DNA from: CAYJAD01 sp964370015
GTDB taxonomy: Bacteria > Desulfobacterota > Desulfovibrionia > Desulfovibrionales > Desulfovibrionaceae
Direction: 5' to 3'
Length of the DNA stretch: 64,000 bases
Assembly: GCA_964370015.1 (NCBI GenBank)
Contig: CAYJHD010000004.1
Coordinates: 1 to 64,000, forward strand
Every line of letters starts with the position of its first letter. Within the stretch, counting starts at the first letter, position 1. The translations under genes and the position numbers were made by a program. Below the pieces are notes generated by a model. That model ran no database searches and was not told the DNA's origin. It worked only from the letters and a program-made list of their open reading frames with translations. This document shows positions 7,729-17,000 of this stretch, in pieces.

Positions 7729-10122
7729 ATGAAAAAAATAACCAAAAAAAACGCAGTAAAAAAGCAATCCAAAAAGGCTCGCAAGCTTTCCTCTGCCAAG
7801 AAAGACTCTCAAGCGCAAAAGAAGGGAACAGTTGCTCCGCCTTCTCAGGTTGCGCTTACCATTGCTTCTGTTCAAAGTGTTGAGCCTGTTGTTAGTACAC
7901 AAATAGAGCAAAAAAAAGTAAATCATGTTGCCGAAAAAGCATCATGCGCTTTAATCCCTTCTGCGCCATCAACATCCAATGCGCTGGTATTTTTTTGCTT
8001 TTTAGCCATATGTGCTTGTATGCTTATTTTTGAATCGAGGCGTTTCACCACCTATCTTGAGGGAGAGAGTGGGGAATATCCCTTATTGCGCTCAGTAAGT
8101 GAAGCCATTGATACTGTGGCAGAACAAAGCGGCATAGGGCCACTCATGCAATGGGTGGGGCAGTGGACGACGAATTTAAGCCAAGAATATATTATAGTTG
8201 CCGATAAAAGCTTTCAAGAGCAATGGCAGAGTGCGCAAAATTTCTATGGTTCGCTTTTGGGATTTTCCATGGCGGAACAGCAAAAAAGCATACCTTCTCC
8301 CCAAGAAACATCAGTAAAGAACGTAGTAGAACAGCAAACAATTGCCGCGGCACCCACCGAAAGCTCTTCTGAAAAGTCAGATGTAACATCGCCCCAAATT
8401 TCTGAAAAGAGTTCAGACTCAGTGGCAGAGAAAAAACAAGAAGAGAGTCTTGAGGCAAAGCAAGCATCTGCGCACTATGCTTACTATGATGCTTCGCGCG
8501 TGGTGGCGGCTCCCAGTGCTCAAGGCATAGAAGAGTATCTCACTCATTTGCCGGACTATGGGAAAAAAATAAAAATTTTGCTCATTGGGGATTCCATGAT
8601 GATGGAAGGCCTTGGGCCTACGCTGCAAAAAGCCTTGCGTAAACGCCATGATGTGGAAGTTGTGCGAGAAGGGCGTTATTCCTCGGGTTTAAGTAAACCA
8701 GACTTTTTCAATTGGCCGGAAAATTTAAAAAAGCTACTGGAAAAACATGCACCGGATATGTTGATTATTTCTTTGGGGGCCAATGATACTCAAGATATTA
8801 TGGTGGGGAAGAAGCGTTTTCGCATTGATACCGATGGCTGGGAAAAAGTGTATGCCATTCGCGTATTGAATTTTTTGGAATTGGCCACCGAAAATAATCG
8901 TAAGGTGTTGTGGGTTTCTTTACCCATCATGGGACCCATGCCTTATGGCAATCGTACCAAGCTTATCAATGCCATCACGGCGGATATGAGTGCTTTTTAT
9001 CCAGCTGTGGCTTACGAAAATATTGAACATTTGCTCACAAAAAATGGAAAGTATACGAGTTTCATTAAAGATAAGGATAATAAAACCATTCGCCTGCGTA
9101 GCAAGGATAATATCCACGTGAGCACGGCAGGCGGGCATATTCTTACTCGCCATATATTACCCTATGCCGAAGAGCGCTTAGCACGTATTCGCATGGAGCA
9201 CGTGCAGAAAAATCCTTTTATTCCCGTGCCTGGTAAAGCTAATACTGTACAATTTAGCTCCACTGCACGGCAAAAAATGACAGAGTATGTGGTATACCTT
9301 CCTGCTTCTGAGAAAAGTGATAATGCGCAGGCTTTACCTATATTGTTACAATCCATACAGGAAAAGGATGCTTCATTCTCATCTGTGCAATCACTTATAC
9401 AGCAGACTTTACAAAGCGATGTTCTTGCGCAATCTGCTGAGAAAAAAGCAGAAGAACGCTTTCCCGTGCTTTATCTACTCCACGGAGCCACAGGCCATGC
9501 CAAAGATTGGAATGCGCATATGGGGCAGGAGCTGCAACATATTGCCAATGAGAAAAGGGTGATTATTGTAGCCCCAGAGGCGGAAGAATATGGTTGGTAT
9601 GTGAATAGTCCCAACGTATCGCATAATCAGTTGGAAACTTTTGTGACGCAAGAACTCATACCTCACGTGGATATGCTTTTTCCCACCAATGGAAAAAGAT
9701 CGGTGGCTGGACTTTCCATGGGGGGGCATGGCGCTGTAACCTTGGGTTTTAAGCATCCTAAGCTTTTTCAATCGGTGGCTTCTGTGAGCGGTGTTTTAGA
9801 TATTCGTTTACACAAAAACTCGTGGAAAATTGCAGAACTTTTGGGCGCGTATGAAGAAAATACCGCTTTGTGGAATAAAAACAGTGCCGCGTACCTCATG
9901 GAAAAGAGTACATCTGGTAAGAGACCACAGCAAATTCTTATCTCCACGGGATTACAAGATGGCTTAGTGTTAGAAGATAATCAAAAAGCTGTCAGCGTGC
10001 TGGAAAAGAAAAAATTGAATTTTGAATATCAAGAGCTTACAGGTGAGCATTCTTGGGTTTTTTGGGCGCAAGAAATGCCACGCCAATTGCGTAAGCAAGC
10101 TGATTTTTTACATAAAAAATAA
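7729..10122 (+). CDS. Membrane-anchored SGNH hydrolase (DUF459-like) fused to an EstD-type esterase
   Basis: The 797-residue protein has a Lys-rich cytosolic start, one membrane helix (about 83-102), a low-complexity Ser/Glu/Lys linker to about 245, an SGNH domain and an alpha/beta-hydrolase. SGNH residues are S289 in GDSMMMEG, N352 in GAND, and D460/H463 in DNIH. The second domain has LLHGATG, nucleophile S663 in GLSMGG, a likely D744 and H774 in GEHSW, as in PF00756 esterases. The catalytic halves would face the periplasm. Beside an MBOAT gene, the SGNH half is probably the acetyl-transfer partner, and the esterase half may trim or transfer esters (inference). I do not know this fusion as a named family. 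Confidence 0.8.
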   Translation: MKKITKKNAVKKQSKKARKLSSAKKDSQAQKKGTVAPPSQVALTIASVQSVEPVVSTQIEQKKVNHVAEKASCALIPSAPSTSNALVFFCFLAICACMLIFESRRFTTYLEGESGEYPLLRSVSEAIDTVAEQSGIGPLMQWVGQWTTNLSQEYIIVADKSFQEQWQSAQNFYGSLLGFSMAEQQKSIPSPQETSVKNVVEQQTIAAAPTESSSEKSDVTSPQISEKSSDSVAEKKQEESLEAKQASAHYAYYDASRVVAAPSAQGIEEYLTHLPDYGKKIKILLIGDSMMMEGLGPTLQKALRKRHDVEVVREGRYSSGLSKPDFFNWPENLKKLLEKHAPDMLIISLGANDTQDIMVGKKRFRIDTDGWEKVYAIRVLNFLELATENNRKVLWVSLPIMGPMPYGNRTKLINAITADMSAFYPAVAYENIEHLLTKNGKYTSFIKDKDNKTIRLRSKDNIHVSTAGGHILTRHILPYAEERLARIRMEHVQKNPFIPVPGKANTVQFSSTARQKMTEYVVYLPASEKSDNAQALPILLQSIQEKDASFSSVQSLIQQTLQSDVLAQSAEKKAEERFPVLYLLHGATGHAKDWNAHMGQELQHIANEKRVIIVAPEAEEYGWYVNSPNVSHNQLETFVTQELIPHVDMLFPTNGKRSVAGLSMGGHGAVTLGFKHPKLFQSVASVSGVLDIRLHKNSWKIAELLGAYEENTALWNKNSAAYLMEKSTSGKRPQQILISTGLQDGLVLEDNQKAVSVLEKKKLNFEYQELTGEHSWVFWAQEMPRQLRKQADFLHKK

Positions 10123-10158
10123 TTTAGAGCCATAGGTTCAAGGAAGAAGGAGAAATAT

Positions 10159-11595
10159 ATGCCAAAAATTACTATTATAGGTGGTGGCCCCGGAGGGTAT
10201 ACTGCGGCTTTTGCGGCGGCGCGTGCCGGTTGTGAAGTGACACTTATTGAGAAAAAGCGTTTGGGGGGTACTTGTTTAAACACCGGTTGCGTGCCCACAA
10301 AAACTCTTAAAGCCACAGCTGATGCCTTGGAAACGGCTCAAAGCTTGTCTTCATATGGCATTACTCTTTCGACACCTAGTGAGGCAGCCGTAGATATGCC
10401 CGCAGTGCTTGCGCGCAAAGATAAAGTTATTGCTACGCTCGAAGGCGGTTTAACCAAGGCTTGTGCCAAGCATAAAGTGACTTTTCATAAAGGCGTGGCC
10501 CGTATTCTTAGTGCAAAGCAAGTGCAGGTGACCACAGATTCAGAAGAATTCATGGTGGAAAGTGATAGCATTATCATTGCCACCGGTTCCACCATACGTG
10601 AGCTTCCAAGTCTTCCTTTTGACGGCACACATATCATTCATAGCGATCATATGTTAGAGCGTAAGAATCTTCCGCAGCATATGGTTGTGGTGGGTGGCGG
10701 TGTTGTGGGCTGCGAAATGGCTTTCATTTACCGTGCTTTTGGCGTCAATGTGACCTTGGTGGAAGGGCAGAAGCGTTTACTTCCCATTGCTGGCGTGGAT
10801 GGAGAAATCAGCACTCTTTTGCAAAGAGAAATGAAGAAAAAACGCATTTCTGTGCATTTAGGTAGCACCTTGGGTGATGTTTGTGTGGAAAATGGTAAGG
10901 TGACAGCATGCATTGAGCCCCTTATTCAAGCCGGACAATGCCCTGATCCCCAGTGCAAGATTACTCCCGTTGAGTGTGATGCTGTGCTGGTGACCGTGGG
11001 ACGTAGCCCTGCCACACAAGAGTTAAACCTAGATGGCGCAGGCGTTGCCACCGATGCACAAGGCTGGGTCACAGTGAATGAGCATTTGCAAACCTCAGTG
11101 CCCGGTATTTATGCCATAGGTGATGTGCTTGGGCCGCAATATATTATGTTGGCTCATATGGCAGCAGCGGAAGGCATTCACGCTGTGCGTCATATTTTAC
11201 AGCAAGGCCAAGATATGGCTCCCATGGATTATACTGTGGTACCCTCTGCCATATTCACTTCACCGGAAGCCGGTTGTGTGGGCTTAAGCGAAGAACAAGC
11301 TAAAGAGCAAGGTATTGCCACCAAATGCGCCACGTTCCTCTTGCGTGAACTTGGTAAAGCGCAAGCTTCTGGACATCTTGCCGGCATGATTAAGTTGGTG
11401 GCCGAGGCTGAAAGTGGACGACTTTTGGGTGCGCATATGGCAGGAGAGCATACCTCAGATATCATTGCTGAGGCAGCTTTATGCATGCGTATGGGCGGCA
11501 CGGTTCAAGATATTGCCAACACTATTCACGCACACCCTACCTTGGCTGAGGGCGTGTTTGAAGCGGCAGTGGAATTATTTGAGCCTGAATTTTAG
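10159..11595 (+). CDS. lpd: Dihydrolipoyl dehydrogenase (E3)
   Basis: This 478-residue flavoprotein has an N-terminal FAD motif (GGGPGGYTAA, residues 8-17), the redox disulfide C39/C44 in GGTCLNTGCVPTK, a second Rossmann motif (VVVGGGVVGCE) and the C-terminal HAHPTLAE with catalytic H459/E464. It reoxidises dihydrolipoyl groups of 2-oxoacid dehydrogenase or glycine cleavage complexes with NAD+. GGAAGAAGGAG precedes the ATG. The next gene makes lipoyl groups, so the pair is functionally matched, although a probable terminator separates them. Confidence 0.93.
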   Translation: MPKITIIGGGPGGYTAAFAAARAGCEVTLIEKKRLGGTCLNTGCVPTKTLKATADALETAQSLSSYGITLSTPSEAAVDMPAVLARKDKVIATLEGGLTKACAKHKVTFHKGVARILSAKQVQVTTDSEEFMVESDSIIIATGSTIRELPSLPFDGTHIIHSDHMLERKNLPQHMVVVGGGVVGCEMAFIYRAFGVNVTLVEGQKRLLPIAGVDGEISTLLQREMKKKRISVHLGSTLGDVCVENGKVTACIEPLIQAGQCPDPQCKITPVECDAVLVTVGRSPATQELNLDGAGVATDAQGWVTVNEHLQTSVPGIYAIGDVLGPQYIMLAHMAAAEGIHAVRHILQQGQDMAPMDYTVVPSAIFTSPEAGCVGLSEEQAKEQGIATKCATFLLRELGKAQASGHLAGMIKLVAEAESGRLLGAHMAGEHTSDIIAEAALCMRMGGTVQDIANTIHAHPTLAEGVFEAAVELFEPEF

Positions 11596-11612
11596 TAGAT
11601 GAATGAAGGGAG

Positions 11613-11652
11613 AGGGGATACTGATGCTTAAACATCTTTCCCCTTTTCTTTT
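11613..11652 (+). terminator. Probable terminator between lpd and lipB-lipA
   Basis: AGGGGA (11613-11618) pairs with TCCCCT (11639-11644), with an inner GATG/CATC stem, followed by a T-rich tract TTTTCTTTTC. The form suggests partial or complete intrinsic termination after lpd. Confidence 0.45.
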
Positions 11653-11670
11653 CGTAGATGAGAGTATGAG

Positions 11671-13161
11671 ATGCAGCAAAAAACCTTAGATATTCTTTCC
11701 TTGGGGCGCGTGGACTATGCGCAGGCTTTAGCTTTTCAAAAAAGGCGCGTGGCTTCACGTATTGAGGGCATTGTGAACGATTCCTTGTTACTGGTGGAGC
11801 ATCCTGCGGTGATAACTTTGGGGCGCAGGGCACAAGAAAGTGAAGTGCTTATGAATGAAGCACAATTACAAAGCCTTGGGATAGATGTTTTTAAGGTGGA
11901 GCGAGGAGGCATGGCCACCTATCATGCTCCTGGGCAATTGGTGGCTTACCCCATTGTGAAATTACCCCGAAAGGGTTTAGCCTTTTTTGTGGAAGCCTTG
12001 CTCACAGCCATAGAGAAAACGGTGCAGTCATACGGGCTTGAAACAGAGCGCAGTGTGCGCGGTCCTGGTATTTGGGTACAGGGGGCTAAAATTGCTAGCC
12101 TTGGCATTGCTTTGCGCAAGTGGGTTACCTTTCATGGCATGGCTTTAAACATTAATACCGATTTACGCGGTTTTGCCGCCATTAGCCCTTGCGGGAATCC
12201 CACCGAGCGCATTACTTCCTTGCAGCAGGAATTGGGGCATGCGCTGGATATGGCAGAAGTGACACAGCGCTTTGTGCAAGCTTTTGCCGCAGAGCTTGAT
12301 ATGCCCATAAGTGTGGAGCCTCCCAAGCGTCGGCCCGCATGGTTACGCTTTACCACCACTGCCGTCAAAGAGGCACGTCCTGTGGCGCAAATGGTGGAAC
12401 ACTTACATTTACACACCGTATGCCAAGAAGCAAAATGCCCCAATAAAAATGAATGCTTTGCCCGTGGCACGTCCACATTTATCATCATGGGTGATGTTTG
12501 TACGCGTGCTTGTCGTTACTGTGCTGTGCAAAAGGGTACTCCTTTACCGCTAGATATTACAGAACCACAAAGCGTGGCCTTGGCTGTGCAGCGTTTGGCT
12601 TTGCAGCATGCGGTCATTACGTCGGTGACGCGTGACGATTTGCCCGATGGCGGCGCAAGGCATTTTGTGGATACAGTACAAGCCATACGGCAAAAAAATC
12701 CTCAAACCAGCATAGAAGTGTTGGTACCTGATTTTCAGGGAAATATGCAACATGTGCACACAGTTTGCGATGCAAAACCGCATATGTTTAATCATAATAT
12801 AGAAACGGTACAACGACTTTTTCCGAGCATTCGCCCTAGGGCTTCATATGCGGACTCTTTGCAAGTGCTAGCCTATGCGGCAGAGCAGGGGCTTAAGGTA
12901 AAATCGGGCGTCATGCTGGGGCTTGGAGAAAGTTGGGATGAAACTCGTGAAACTTTGCAAGATCTCTTCAATCATGGATGCCGTTATTTGACTTTAGGGC
13001 AATACATGATGCCTTCGCGCCAGCATGTTCCTGTGGCACGGTACATTGCCCCCGATGAATTTGACCATTGGAAGAGCGTCGCCCTTGATATGGGCTTTGC
13101 GGGAGTGGCCTCGGCACCTTTTGTGCGTAGCTCTTACAGGGCAGAAGATATGATGGTATAA
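11671..13161 (+). CDS. lipB-lipA: LipB-LipA fusion: octanoyltransferase plus lipoyl synthase
   Basis: One uninterrupted 496-residue frame holds both steps of lipoate synthesis. Residues 1 to about 215 are LipB (LGRRA, ERGGMATYHAPGQLVAYP, K140 in GAKIASLG and acyl-carrying C174 in SPCGNP), which moves octanoyl from ACP to target proteins. Residues about 225-496 are LipA, with auxiliary-cluster cysteines C251, C256 and C262, radical-SAM cysteines C277, C281 and C284 (CTRACRYC) and the C-terminal RSSYRA serine motif, which inserts two sulfurs. All key residues are present, so both halves should work. The enzymes are separate proteins in most bacteria, so the fusion may channel octanoyl-protein. 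It is cytosolic and follows lpd. Confidence 0.92.
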   Translation: MQQKTLDILSLGRVDYAQALAFQKRRVASRIEGIVNDSLLLVEHPAVITLGRRAQESEVLMNEAQLQSLGIDVFKVERGGMATYHAPGQLVAYPIVKLPRKGLAFFVEALLTAIEKTVQSYGLETERSVRGPGIWVQGAKIASLGIALRKWVTFHGMALNINTDLRGFAAISPCGNPTERITSLQQELGHALDMAEVTQRFVQAFAAELDMPISVEPPKRRPAWLRFTTTAVKEARPVAQMVEHLHLHTVCQEAKCPNKNECFARGTSTFIIMGDVCTRACRYCAVQKGTPLPLDITEPQSVALAVQRLALQHAVITSVTRDDLPDGGARHFVDTVQAIRQKNPQTSIEVLVPDFQGNMQHVHTVCDAKPHMFNHNIETVQRLFPSIRPRASYADSLQVLAYAAEQGLKVKSGVMLGLGESWDETRETLQDLFNHGCRYLTLGQYMMPSRQHVPVARYIAPDEFDHWKSVALDMGFAGVASAPFVRSSYRAEDMMV

Positions 13162-13270
13162 TACTTTACGAGTTGTTTCGTTAGGAGATTTTCTGGGCTC
13201 ACAAGGGTATTTGCTTAAATGCAAGAATCGTTGTAGCTTTGTGGGAATGATATGCATTTAGGATAGAGAT

Positions 13271-13468
13271 ATGCTTAAAGAAACCTTACATACGGTGCTG
13301 TCTTGTCAGTATTTACCGGAAAAAGTACGAGATTTTTTGCCTTGGGACACGGAATATTATGTGAAGGGGGAAGACGGAAAACGTAAGAAAAAGCAAACCC
13401 TTCCCATTTGTCGCCATTGCGGCTTGTGCTTAACGGGCGGAACTTGTCCTTTGCTTGAAAAAAAATAA
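13271..13468 (+). CDS. Small cysteine-rich hypothetical protein
   Basis: The 65-residue product is charged and has four cysteines near the C-terminus in CRHCGLCLTGGTC, a spacing that could bind zinc or a small Fe-S cluster. No signal peptide or helix is seen and no family was recognised. A Lys/Arg run (GKRKKKQ) precedes the cysteines. It lies about 110 bp after the lipB-lipA fusion and is followed at once by a strong terminator, which supports it being a real gene. Confidence 0.6.
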   Translation: MLKETLHTVLSCQYLPEKVRDFLPWDTEYYVKGEDGKRKKKQTLPICRHCGLCLTGGTCPLLEKK

Positions 13469-13476
13469 TATATAAA

Positions 13477-13507
13477 AGAGTTTACTTAAGGGTAAGCTCT
13501 TTTTTTA
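13477..13507 (+). terminator. Rho-independent terminator
   Basis: AGAGTTTAC (13477-13485) pairs with GTAAGCTCT (13492-13500) with a 6-nt loop and one G-U pair, followed by seven T. It closes the lipB-lipA/small cysteine protein unit. Confidence 0.8.
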
Positions 13508-13909
13508 TTGTTGTACATGTGTTGTTTTTTGAGTTTATTTTCATGGGTAATGTATGCATACTTACTGTGCAAGCTATGTACTAAAGAGGAATGTGCTCTT
13601 AAAAATAGTAGGCGAGTACTTAGGGTATTTTTGTGGTGTAAGTGGTCACAGAGTGAATTTTTTGCATAAAATTAATTTTTTTGTATGAAATTTAAATTTC
13701 TAAAGACTGAAAATAAAAATTATGAAGATAATTACCTGTAGGGTATAAATATATTATTACAAGTAAAAAAGTATGAATTAGTTCATATTTTTTTTAAGAC
13801 TACTTGACATAAGAGTCAAAATGGGTCACGGTTTAATTACGCATTTTGATGCGTGTGGTCACTTTTGGATGTAGTGACCCCTATATATAGCAGGTGTGAT
13901 TAGCACTTG

Positions 13910-13967
13910 TGGGCTTTTGCCTGAGACTGTCTGTCTCGTCGCTCGGTTTTCCTAAAACTAGCGCCCA
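13910..13967 (+). ncRNA. Candidate structured leader RNA of the adhesin gene
   Basis: A compact fold can be drawn. TGGGC (13910-13914) pairs with GCCCA (13963-13967) as a closing stem enclosing two hairpins, GAGAC/GTCTC (13923-13937, 5-nt loop) and GTTTT/AAAAC (13946-13958, 3-nt loop). A terminator-like hairpin follows 19 nt later. The arrangement resembles a small riboswitch with an expression platform. It does not fit the cyclic-di-GMP-I, cobalamin or SAM consensus as I recall them. Stems are short, so chance folding is not excluded. Confidence 0.35.
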
Positions 13968-13985
13968 TATATTCCCCTGATATAA

Positions 13986-14030
13986 CACAGTTCGCTGTGC
14001 TTTTTTTGTTTGTCCGCTTTTTGGATAAAC
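13986..14030 (+). terminator. Leader terminator followed by a second hairpin before the adhesin
   Basis: CACAG-TTCG-CTGTG (13986-13999), a stem with a stable TTCG loop, is followed by seven T (14001-14007). Right after it, GTTTGTCC (14008-14015) pairs with GGATAAAC (14023-14030) with one G-U pair. The pair of structures lies 46 nt before the adhesin start codon, so early termination could set how much of the very long mRNA is made. Confidence 0.5.
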
Positions 14031-14075
14031 TATGGCCGTGTATGCGCCGCTAAAACATAACCAAAGGAAATTATT

Positions 14076-17000
14076 ATGGCTGATATTTTATTACAAAAAC
14101 CAGAAGCTGGGCAAACTACCACTCTTACTCCTGCTCCAGAAGATCGTTTGGTTTTTGAATTTAACTCTGGTGATGCCTTATTAACTCGCGCTGGTGACAA
14201 CCTTGTCATGTCTTTTGAAGACGGTTCTAGTCTTACACTGACTGATTTTTATGTGGCGTACACATCAGAGAATATGCCTGAGTTTGTTATTGATGATGCA
14301 GTTGTTCCTGGCGAAGCTTTCTTTGCAGCCCTTGGCGATGAGCTCATGCCTGCGGCTGGTCCTGCTGCCGGTCCACAAGGCGGCGGTACTACAGTTGGTA
14401 CCATTAGCCCTGAGCTTTTAGATGGTGGGCTTGATAGCTTAAGCGGCCGTAGTATAGATGTGGGTAGTCGTGCAGCCGGTGAGGGTATTGGTTCCACATT
14501 TGCGACTGATGGTCCTCCTACCATTAATGGCGTCATTGCTTTTGCCGATGCCGGTCCCGATGCTTCTGCTAACGCTCTTGATGTTTTTGAATCTGGCGTT
14601 GGTCGAGATGTAAGCGGTGCTCTTTCTCCCAATAGCCCTAACCAGCAATATGGCGGCGATTTTGTAGCTAGCGGACGTATTGACGCCACTGACCCAGAAG
14701 GTCTTGGCCTCACATACAGCATTGCTGGCTCAACTCAAGGTGCATTGGGCTCCATAAATATGAACCCTGACACTGGTGAGTTTACCTATACTTTTACTGG
14801 TGATGTCGCTTCTGATAGTCTTGCTCAAGGCGAAACACGCCAAGAAATTTTTACAGCTGTTGTGGAAGATCCAGCTGGTAATAGCGACACAGTACAAATT
14901 GTTATCACTGTGACCGGTACCAATGACAGACCTCTTTTTGTTATTGAAGATGCTGCGTTAGAAGAATTAGAGAAAATGAGCGTCACAGACACCTTCAACA
15001 ATCCTCACTTGGAAGATACCCAATCAGCTCCTGACTTTGTTAAGGGCTCCGTTGAGGGTTTTGATGTTGATAACGGTCATGTGCTTGAGTACAGCGTTTC
15101 TCATATCAATCCTAACTTGCTTGATAATAAAGCCATCTATGAAGATCTTGAAAAAGTTTTAGAGCAAGTTAAAAACTTTAAAGACGGTGTTGCAGGCTCT
15201 CCTGTGGTGGAAGGTCTTGGCGATGTTCTTGCTCAATTTGAAGCCACTGACTTCACAGCATACTTAGAAAAAGTAAGTGAAACCCTTCCTAAAATTGAAA
15301 ATGCTCTCAACGATGGTTTAGCGAATATTTTAGGCAAAGTGACCGACGCTGCTGATACTTCCGCTGCCATGCAAGAAGTGACAGGCTTCTTACAAGGTGA
15401 ATTTAGCAAATTAGATGATCTTGTGGGTCATCCCATTAGCGAAGCCATTGTAGGTAAATTTACAGACCTTATGAACAATGAGATTGGTAAATTACCTCAA
15501 GAAGCCGATAAGCTTGATGCCATTGTGCAAGGTCTCATGAAGAGCTTGCAAGATATTCTCACCGATTCTTTGGGTGACTTGTTTGATAAATTCCAAGCAG
15601 ATTTTGACGCTCTTGTGGCTCAAATAGGAGCTTTGGAAGATTTTGCCGATGATCATCCTCTTTCTGACATCATAGCCAATGCCAATGCTGCTGTGGATGG
15701 TTTCTTGGGTCAATTACAGGAAGCTGTAGAAAATGCCAAAGACGGTAGCTATGTAGAAGACTCCACTGTGCCAAGCACAGCCACCGTTGCCACTGGTTTG
15801 TATGGCAAGTTGGTTCTTGATACTGCTGTTTCTGCTGATTCTGCCGATTCTGGTAACTTCACCTACACCTTGTATACTGAAGCTGAAGCCAAAGCCATGG
15901 GCCCTGAATTTGAAGCTGCTTTCTGGGCATTGCAAATGCGTGATGATGGCGAGCAAGCCCTTGATACCGAACATTTCACCATTTATGTGAGAGATGAACA
16001 TGGCGCATGGGATTATAAAAATATTTCCATTGACGTTATGGGTAAAAACGATGCGCCCGTCATTCATCATGTTAATGACATGATCGTGCAAGAACGTGGT
16101 GAAGGTATCATCGTAGACGACAAGTTCCTCCCCAATGCTCCAGACCTTGGTATGCCTGTTGCCGTGGGCCAAGTGGTAGCTTCTGATATTGATGTGGAAG
16201 CGCTTACCTTTAGCGTGAAAGGCGCTGATAGCAATACATGGACATCTGTTTCATCCGATAAGGATCTCTTTGATGTTGCCATGGAAAACGATTACGGAAC
16301 CCTGTACTTAAACAGTCAGACCGGTACCTATATGTTTGAATTGGATAATGCGAAAGCCGATTCACTCAACGAAGGTGAAGATTATAAATTTGATCTTACT
16401 TTCACTGTAACTGATAATCAAAAAGACGGTACTTCCTTTGAGACTGATGAGAAAACAGTAACCCTTACCGTTGAAGGCACCAACGATAAACCAGAACTCA
16501 GCCTTACACAAAATGAATATAATGTTCATGAGTTCTTAGGTGATGACAACGATGCTGTTACTGGCGATGCTAGAGAGCAAGGCCCCGCTTCTGTTACAGG
16601 GCAAGCCACTGTGAAAGATGCAGATGCTGATGGTAAGGAAGGCGAAACTCAAGAGCTGAGCATTGCTTATGATTTGCCAAAATTCTCTGACATAGCAGAT
16701 ATCTTTAATCTTGATGGCACTGTTGCTGGTAAGCTTGATGGCCTTGTGGATATTACACAAGATGTTTATGAAGCTTTTGCGGCTAAGATGCCTAAATCTG
16801 CTGAAGCACCAGCAGAACTTAACGGTCTTTATGGTTCCTTGTCCATAACTGCTAGCGGTGAGTACACCTATACCCTTTACACTTGGGAGCAAGCTGTGGA
16901 GCTTGGCCCTGTCACCATGGCTGCTTATGTGGCCCTGCAAAGACGCGATGAAGGCGATGAAGCTCTGCCCACCGAAAACTTCACTGTATATGTGAAAGAC

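Larger units (their letters stand above)
13469..14075 (+). promoter_or_regulatory. 607-bp upstream regulatory region of the adhesin gene
   Basis: No gene is seen here. After the terminator the DNA is AT-rich. GGTCAC occurs at 13644, 13824 and 13857, and its complement GTGACC at 13874-13879; the last two form an inverted pair with 11 bp between. TTGAC (13804-13808) and GTCAA (13815-13819) form another inverted repeat. A weak hairpin with eight T lies at 13772-13795. These look like binding sites for one or more regulators of the adhesin. No promoter matched well enough to call. Confidence 0.4.

Noticed and set aside
13772..13795. Hairpin TATGAA-TTAG-TTCATA with eight T as a terminator
   Set aside because: The stem is six A/T-rich pairs only and no gene ends nearby; kept only as a mention in the upstream region.
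13895..13985. Cyclic-di-GMP-I riboswitch before the adhesin
   Set aside because: The expected GGGCAAACC and tetraloop-receptor parts are missing; the stems present are in a different order.
14249..14722. A 157-codon open frame on the minus strand inside the adhesin gene
   Set aside because: It is antisense to a clearly coding repeat protein, rich in Ser/Pro as expected from reversed Gly/Asp/Thr codons, and has no ribosome binding site.
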